Made by a program: the position numbers and the translations under genes. The notes beneath the pieces are model-generated. The model had not been told where the DNA came from. It did not search any database and worked only from the letters and a program-made list of their open reading frames with translations. Source: Nipponacmea schrenckii (lineage: Eukaryota; Mollusca; Gastropoda; Lottiidae). From it: 64,000 bases of DNA. Of this stretch, positions 27,401-36,400 are shown piece by piece (position 1 is the first letter of the stretch; each line of letters opens with the position of its first letter). The stretch covers positions 35,098,602 through 35,162,601 of the forward strand of contig JAUJPP010000003.1 in assembly GCA_030562195.1 (NCBI GenBank), given 5' to 3'.

Positions 27401-30400
27401 ATTTATAGAAAAGGTTGTTCATGGTATTTATAGAAAAGGTTGTTCATGGTATTTAAAGAAAAGGTTGTTCATGGTATTTATAGAAAAGGTTGTTCATGGT
27501 ATTTATAGAAAAGGTTGTTCATGGTATTTATAGAAAAGGTTGTTCATGGTATTTATAGAAAAGGTTGTTCATGGTATTTTTGAACAAATTTTCCAAAAAA
27601 ATTGATAGTACTTCTGCAGACTACCACGATAGTCGGGAAGGAAAACAAAATGGCCGATCATCAACATTGATTTGAAGCATTTTTGTTGGGAAAAATTGTC
27701 AGAATTTATTTAACTGTACATATATAGTGGTACCCCTCTTTGTTGGGCCTGTTTTAGGGTATGACAGGAAAATAGGATTGTGTTACAGTGTAAAAGGTCA
27801 GCAGATTAACAGACATTTTAATATAACTCTTTGGTGTCAAAGTTGTCAAAGTTAATAGACTATATCATGTGAAAACCAACCTTAATGTGGTCTATAATTT
27901 TGACAAGGTTTGGGAGCTCAACCCATATGAAAATTTGTAGACAGGCAACAAATGTTCATTGTGTAGGCAAATAAAAATAACACAATCATATAAAAGAGAT
28001 CTCTGAAATTCCACAATATTATTAACCTAATTTCTCACTCTTATATCATTGTGTGACAGAAATCCTCTAGCAAGGTTTCCATGGAAACAAAAAAATATTA
28101 TTAGAAACTTCATTCTCTTTCTTGATCATACTGATTGAAGCAATCTTATTTCTTTATTTTAATTTCAGAATCAAGTTTCAAATGTACTTTGTTTTTTACA
28201 GTAATCCTTTTTTCCATATCTGTTTCATTATCATTATCAGTGGAATTTCAATGAAGTGGAGGGGAGGGGAATATGTCTTCCTGAAAGCTTTAGTTGGCAT
28301 ATATGGCCAAATTAACAGCTATGTTAAACAGTCAGATTTCAAACCTCATACAAGATAATATACGAAAAAAGGTTTCAATTTTTTTCGACAGAATAATAAT
28401 AAAAATATTTACCAAATGAATGGACATACAAATTTTTGCATTTTTTCGATAAATTAAATTTTGTGTCTTAAATCTTCATACAAGTTTCAAAGCGGTCACC
28501 AAGACATCAAGTCATAAAAGATATTATTACTGGACAGAATTAGGTCTCAGTGACACACAATTTAAAATGACATCAACTCTATAGATAATAACAGTATGAT
28601 ATATGTCTTGCTTGTAACATATTATATCTAGTAAAGAAATCAATAATTATTTGAACAGACATCACGATATTATTTTACCTGTTTAACTTTAACATACATC
28701 ACACAAACCAATATTGTCAACGATATAGGAAGTACTATTTCTCAGAATCTTCAAAATGAGGTGAGCAAATTTGGGTTTTTTTTGTGTGATCTAAATCTAT
28801 AAATATAGAGATATAGAATTTCTATATCTATTTTGTTTGTGAGCAAAATACTTATAAATGTCTAATTTTTTGAGTAGAATCTAATGATATATACAAAATA
28901 ACAAATATGAAAGTCAAGGGCAATGACTTAAAAAATTGTCAAACTTGTCTTCTAAATTCTAATGCCCACACCAAGTTTTATCAAAATTCATTGAAAATTG
29001 TAGCTTCTTTTGTACCTACAATAAAATTTATGATGTGGTTTTACTAAGTCAAGGGCAATGACTCAAAAACAAGTTCATTAAAAAATTTTCAAATTCAAAC
29101 TTGACCGGCGTCTTCTTAATTCCAATGCCCACACCAAGTTTCATCAAAATCCATTGAAAATTGTAGCTTCTATTGCACCCACAATAAAATTTTGATGTGA
29201 TTTTACTAAGAGAGAGATAAGGGCCAGTGATGTTACCCTACTAATAAAATTCATTGATGCCTTTCGGTGCCATGGACTTGAGTTGATGGATCCAATCCAA
29301 TTCCAAAGTGCATCTGTGGTCGGTGGTTGTTCCCAAATCGGGATTCCTAGATATTAAGGCTAAGACTTGCACACTAAAATCTTTGTGTGAGTGACCACGT
29401 AAATTGAAATGTTTCCCGACAGGTTTTTCCCGACGTAGTCTGATATCTGCTAAATGTTCAGTGATTCTCACAGTGAGGCTTCTTTTAGTTTCTCCTGTGT
29501 ATTGTTTATTGCATGATTTGCAGGTAATGAGATAAACGAGATTGCTTGATTGGCAATCAATGTTTTGAACACTTGGGTACGTTCTTTTCGTGACCGAACT
29601 TATAATCTTGTTTTTGGAGATTATGGCGCAAATATTACAATCCCTGGAGTGGCAACTTGGATAAAATTCATTGATGCCTTTCGGTGCCATGGACTTGAGT
29701 TGATGGATCCAATCCAATTCCAAAGTGCGTCTGTGGTCTGTGGTTGTTCCCAAATCGGGATTCCTAGATATTAAGGATAAGACTTGCACACTAAAATCTT
29801 TGTGTGAGTGACCACATAAATTGAAATGTTTCCCGACGGGTTTTTCCCAACGTAGTCTGATATGCCTTAATATCTAACAACCAGATTCCAAGCATTAATC
29901 CAGAAAAAATACCAAAAATCTGGCATTTTCCGCAGAAAAGAAACACAAATGGCACACCTCCATTGTTATAACGTCTTGGCAACCAAGCAACAGTAGCGCT
30001 TTCACTGACGTCCTCCATGAAGCGCCTATATCCACCATAGGGTATAAATAGAAAGAATGCGACCCAGTAGCAACAGTCTCCCTGAAGAGTACACATTGTA
30101 CGAAACGCGTCAGAGCAAAACGAGGTTTCTCTAAAGAGAAAGATTCCTTAACTCTTCTGTGAACAATATCTTAAAAACCACTCATTTAAAAGTTGTCAAA
30201 TTTGATTGCTTCTATATAAAATATAAAGCCAGGAGCAATAATCATGTGGGCATATAAGAACTTGTATCTATTTAAATATTTGAAAAGGTTTCATCCTTAT
30301 AATTTAAAATGTCTACAAGCAATTTTGAACAGATATAACAACAGACAGACAAACAAAGATTGGTGATATCAATATAGTTACATTTCAGCGAGTTTTGTCA

Positions 30401-33400
30401 AAAATGAATGTTTAGAGTGTTCACAAGCCAAAAGTTGAAAGCGTTTTTGAAAACAGGCGCAATAACTGACACTAAAAATTTTTCGATTTATCTGATTTTC
30501 AATAGGGTTTATCCTTGTGAGAAAACAAATACTAAAGCCAAGTTTCATCAAAATCCATTCAAAATTGTTCTTTCTAGAGAGTTTACGAGTTAAATTGATC
30601 GCGTTTTCAAAAACAAGGGCAATAACTTGTACTCAATATTTTTCGATTTTTCAATAGGGTTCATCCTTGGGAGAAAACAAATACTCAAGCCAAGTTTCAT
30701 CAAAATCCATTAAAAATTGTTCTTTCTAGAGTGTTTACAAGCTAAAATTGAACGCGTTTTCAAGAACAAGGGCTATAACTGACACTAAATATATTTCGAT
30801 TTATTTGATTTATGATAGGGTTCATCCTTGGGTAAAAACAAATACTCAAGCCAAGTTTAATCAAAATCCATAAAGAAATGTTCTTTCAAGAGAGTTTACA
30901 AGCTAAAATTGAACGCATTTTCAAGAACAAGAGCAGTAACTCACACTAAAAATAATTTTTGATTTCGCTGATTTTCAATAGGGTTCATCCTTGAGTTATA
31001 ACACACTCTCACACCAAGTTTCATCGAAATCGGTCCAGAATTGTGCCATGTAGAGTGTTTACGAGACAAAAATCGAACGCTTTTAAAAGAACAAGGGCAA
31101 TAATTCATATAAGATATATTTTGATATTTTTAATTTTCAAGAGGGCTCATCCCTTGCGATATCCCTTGCGATATCAAACAATTTCAGTGAGTTTTGTCAA
31201 CATTGGTCATGAATTGTACCTTCTAGAGTGTTTATTAGCCAAAAAGTTAAACGCATTTTCAAACACAAGTGCAATAACTTGTACTCAATATTTGTCGATT
31301 TTCAATAAGGTTCATCCTTGGGTAAAAACAAATACTCAAGCCTTGTTTTATCAAAATCCATTAAGAATTGTTATTTGAGTGTTTACAAGCTAAAACTGAA
31401 CGCGTTTTCAAAAACAAGGGCAATTACTGATACTGAATATTTTTCGATTTAACTGAATTTCAATAGGGTTCATCCTTAGGTGATTACAAATACTCATGTC
31501 AAGTTACATGTACTTCAATATCGCTCGCTCAAGAATTGTGACTTGTAGAGTGTTTACACATTTTATAGAACAAGGGCAATAATTCGTATCAAATATATTT
31601 CGATATTTTCTCTTTTCAAAAGGGTTCATCCTTGGGTGATATTAAACAATTTCAACAAGTTTTGTCAAATCAGACAATAACTGTGCTTTGTAGAGTGTTT
31701 TAAAGCCAAAAATTGAACGCGTGTTCAAAAACAAGGGCAATAACTGATATTAAATTACTGGTTTTCAATAGGCTTCATCCTTGGGTGATAACAAATACTC
31801 AAGCCAAGTTTCATTAAAATCCATTAAGAATTGTTCTCTCAAGAGTGTTTACAAGCTAAAATTGAACGCGTTTTCAAGAACAAGGGCAATAACTCATACT
31901 AAATGTTTTTCGATTTCGCTGATTTTCAATAGGGTTTATCCTTGAGTTATAACATACTTTCACACCAAGTTTCATCAAAATCAGGCAAGAATTGCACATT
32001 GTAGAGTGTTTACGAGCCATTCAAGAACAAGGGATTTCGCTGATTTTAAATAGGGTTCATCCTTGAGTGATCATAAACACTCATATAAAGTTTCAATTAA
32101 ATCCGTCAAGAATTGCACCTTGTAGAGTGTTTACGAGCAATTGTGGACGGACAGACGGACGAACGGACGGACCGACGAACGGACGTGGGTGACAACAATA
32201 TACGCCCCCCATTTCATGTGGGCGTATAAAAAGTGCATATAGATATCCAGCAGCAGCAGCTTCAACTCTATCAACAGATTCTTCACCTGGTTTTGGATTA
32301 TCATTTTCATCCAGTCGTAAGTCTAACCTAGTTCCCACACCAGTGTAATTATGACCTGGAAGATGTTTCTCACCTTTATAATTAGCCCATGGGAAACCAG
32401 GAAGTTTAGTTAGAGATTTCTGAATGTCTCCTGATCCGAAATAAGTTAAGAGTGAATGTTTATTAAAGACATTTCTTGGTGATGTATTTTATTTAAAAGG
32501 GAGGGTGGGTGCTCAAACTACATCTGAGATAAATACATTACCAGTTTCATGATGTGAACCACTATCAGACTTGGAACCAGAATGCTGTTGTGAATTGTTT
32601 TGAAAAGTATTTGGTATATTAGCTGGTATCATGTTATACTGTAAAGTATTGGTTAAATCATAACTGTAACTGAAATATAAAATATATCCAAATTGTCAGA
32701 AATTTCACAACATGGGTTTAAATAATGTCAGACACAATTCACAAATTTGACAGGATTAATGAGGTATACACATATAGAAAAACTTGATCATTCAAGACAT
32801 TATATAATTATTACAAAGACAAAGCATAATTTAAAATTCATCTTTTTAACCATGCCCCCTTTATAAGATGGGATGTTCACTTTATCAAATAATTTAGTCC
32901 GAGGCGTTGAATTTTAACCTCAACAAAACCTTTATCATACAGAGGGCTTGCCATAAACAAATTTTTTTTTACAAGTTTTGTAAGCTTATGAAAGCAGAAG
33001 TATGTTGAATAGCTGAATTTGATAAACAATGAATGCCATTCTCAGTCCTGATGAATACCTATTAAAGTGAAACACGGTAGCTAAACATTATAGTTCTCAA
33101 GGTGTTTAAAATGGAATTGTAATAAAAAAAAACTGAGTCTTTGAGCATGAACTTGTAAGCTTATACTGGTAGAAGCATACTAAAGAATCAATTTTAAGCA
33201 TTGGTTAACAAGAAATAAAATGGAGTTTAACAACCTACTTCTTGGCGTCTGATTTCGTAAATGAAGATGGGATGATGAAAGTCATAACTTACCTAAAGTA
33301 AAAATCACTGGACAAATCCATGGTTTGAAATATTTTGACATATCGACTTTCTAAAGGATGGAAATAGCGTACTGTGTCATTTGGTATATATACCATACTA

Positions 33401-36400
33401 GTATCCTCTATTTTATATATAGCATGAGGTCCAATTAACTGTTTACAACTACGCTTAGTTATAAGAACTACATAATAACCTTCCAGGAACCTAACAAAAC
33501 CTGAAATATATATAACACTGCTTACTGTACCTTAAGTATCAAAACCTGAAATATATTATATATCACAATGATAAACATAAGCTGGAATATATATAACACT
33601 TATAACTGAAACTGAAAATAAAAATGTGAAATATACATCACACTGATTTAAAAACCTGAAATAGCCTTATATGTCACACAAAATTACAAAATCTGAAATA
33701 TATATCACATTGATATTCAAAACCTGAATTATATGTCACACCTATATTTTATAATATAAAAATATTGCAGAGATTTACAAAACATTAAATATAATTATAT
33801 TTCACGTATTACAAAACCTGATATATAATCATATTACACAGATTTACAAAACCTGATATATAATCATATTACACAGATTTACAAAACCTGATATATAATC
33901 ATATTACACAGATTTACAAAACCTGATATACAGTATAATCATATTGCAGAGATCTACAAAAACCTTGAATATAACTATATAAGACTGATTAAAAAACCTT
34001 AAATATAATTATATAACACTGATTTACAAAATCTTAAATATAATTATATTATACTGATTAGGGAACCTTAAATATAAGCCTATAACAAACTGATTTTCAA
34101 AACCTGATACAAAATAATGATGCACTCATTTACAAAACTCCAACTATGCAGCATTAATTTACACAACCAAAAGATAAATTCAATTAGATTGGTAGAGAAT
34201 AAAGAAATGTAAATATTGTGCATACGAGGATAGTTCCTGTATTTCACTATTATTCTATGGCATACATTATGGTTGTACTTTGAACTCTGATATTTAGGTG
34301 ATGTATCAATTTTTGGCGTGAGCTTAAGGTTAATGAGAAAATAATGTCTTTTGTATATATATATCATATGATTTTGTCTCTTGTATGTATATATTATATA
34401 ATTTTGTCTCTTGTATGTATATATTATATATTTTCGTCTCTTGTATGTATATATTATATAATTTCGTCTCTTGTATGCATATATTATATAATTTTGTCTC
34501 TTGTATGTATATATTATATAATTTTGTCACTTGAATGTATATATTATATAATTTTGTCTCTTGTATGTATATATAATATAATTTTGTCTCTTGTTTGTAT
34601 ACATATCACACTGATTTACAAAACCTGAAATATCACACTGATTTACAATACCTGAAATATCACACTGATTTACAAAACCTGAAATATATATATCACACTG
34701 ATTTACAAAACCTGAATTCTATATATATCACATTGATTTACATAACCTGAAATATATATATATCACACTGATTTACAAAACATGAAATTTATGTAAATAT
34801 ATATATATATATCACTGATGAACAAAACCTGAAATTATATAAATATAAATAAAAAAGTCAATAACAAGAAGAGTTTTTGGTGAATCTTCCAGTCTAACGT
34901 TTTCGTCCTTCATGGGACTTTTCAAGACTAAATATGTGATGTGGCTAGGGACATCTTAACGGGGAAGCTGTTACGTAATTGTTTATTAAGCACGTACTAA
35001 AATGCATTTAATTTTGCGTCGAACACTGTGATAAATTTCTTCTCTAGTTCTGTTTCGATATTCTAACGTTTTTCCTTTACATTTGAAGAACAGGAATATT
35101 TTAAATTTTCCATTAGCACATCTATCTAAGTGTTCGCTAAGGGGAATCTGTCTATATTGAGGTTGCAGGATTTGTTGTTTGTGTACACCCACTCTTTCAC
35201 AAATGCTGTTCCCAGTCTGACCGATATAGTTTTCGTGACAGTTAATACATGTAATGCAATAAATTAAATTTTCGGACTTGCAATATATATATAACACATA
35301 CTGATTTACAAAACCTGAAATATATCACACATATTTACAACACCTGAAATATATATCACACTGATTTACAACACCTGAAATATATCACACTGATTTACAA
35401 CACTTAAAATATATATCACACTGTTTTACAAAACCTGAAATATTATATCACATTGATTTATAAAACCTAAATATATATATCACACTGATTTACAAAACCT
35501 GAAATATACTGATTTACAAAACCTGAAATATCACACTGATATACAAAACCTGAAATAGATATCACACTGATTTACAAAACCTGAATTCTATATATATCAC
35601 ATTGATTTACATAACCTGAAATATATATATATCACACTGATTTACAAAACCTGAAATAGATATCACACTGATTTACAAAACCTGAATGAAACACATAACA
35701 GATTTGTATTAAGTTTTATTAGTTAAAAGAAAACTTACCAAATATACCATAAGCTGATAATGTTTGTCTAATACCAGTTCCTTTTCCTTTAGTTCTATTA
35801 CCATGATCTAGTGTAGTTAATACATTGATAACTTCATCTCTATCATATTCTATCTGGAAATATATCAATAATATTATTTCCACTGTTACATAGTGCTCAA
35901 TTTAGTAGTGATACATAGATATTGTAAGTAAAAACTTTACTTATTTGCTAGGAATGGTTATTTGGTCACCGAATGCACAACTTTTATTTTATACATGACT
36001 GAAAACATTCTTTTATGTCATTCAGTAAAAAATATTCTGATGCCTCTGAAGTCGACCAGGCATCTGCTTTCAATCTTACCTTGTCATCTTGAATGTGAAG
36101 TTCTCTGGGTTCTGTTCTATCAATCTTTAAAACACGAAATCTAGTCTCTGTCACATTTGATCCAACTATATAAAACCGCTGAAATAAAAAAAAATTACAT
36201 TTTCATTAATTAATATATATTAACCTTATAAAAATTAAAAAGACAATATGACAAATGATCAAATAAACTTTTAGAAAAGTCTTGAATCATTCAACCCATA
36301 TAAGGTTACCTTCACATCTCTAAGCCCTATCTTTAGGGATTGGGAGGCACTAGCTTTTTCAATCATAAAATCATTAGCCCATAAGGTTAACTATTGTCTG

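Noticed and set aside
29791..30096. 101-codon minus-strand frame next to the Penelope fragment.
   Set aside because: It is antisense to the hammerhead-like region and shows no protein family features.
30408..31378. Plus-strand frames of 61 and 111 codons.
   Set aside because: They repeat the translation of the ~155-bp GGGCAATAACTC unit and have no conserved content.
32374..32430. A 57-nt, phase-compatible FIG4 exon between exons 5 and 6.
   Set aside because: FIG4 exons 5 and 6 join in phase without it, and the resulting loop has near-human length. The segment belongs to the longer phospholipase-like open frame. Kept as a possible cryptic exon only.
34330..34628. Open frames on both strands with repeated [10 protein letters not shown] / LVCIYYI.
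   Set aside because: Products of a 30-bp array.
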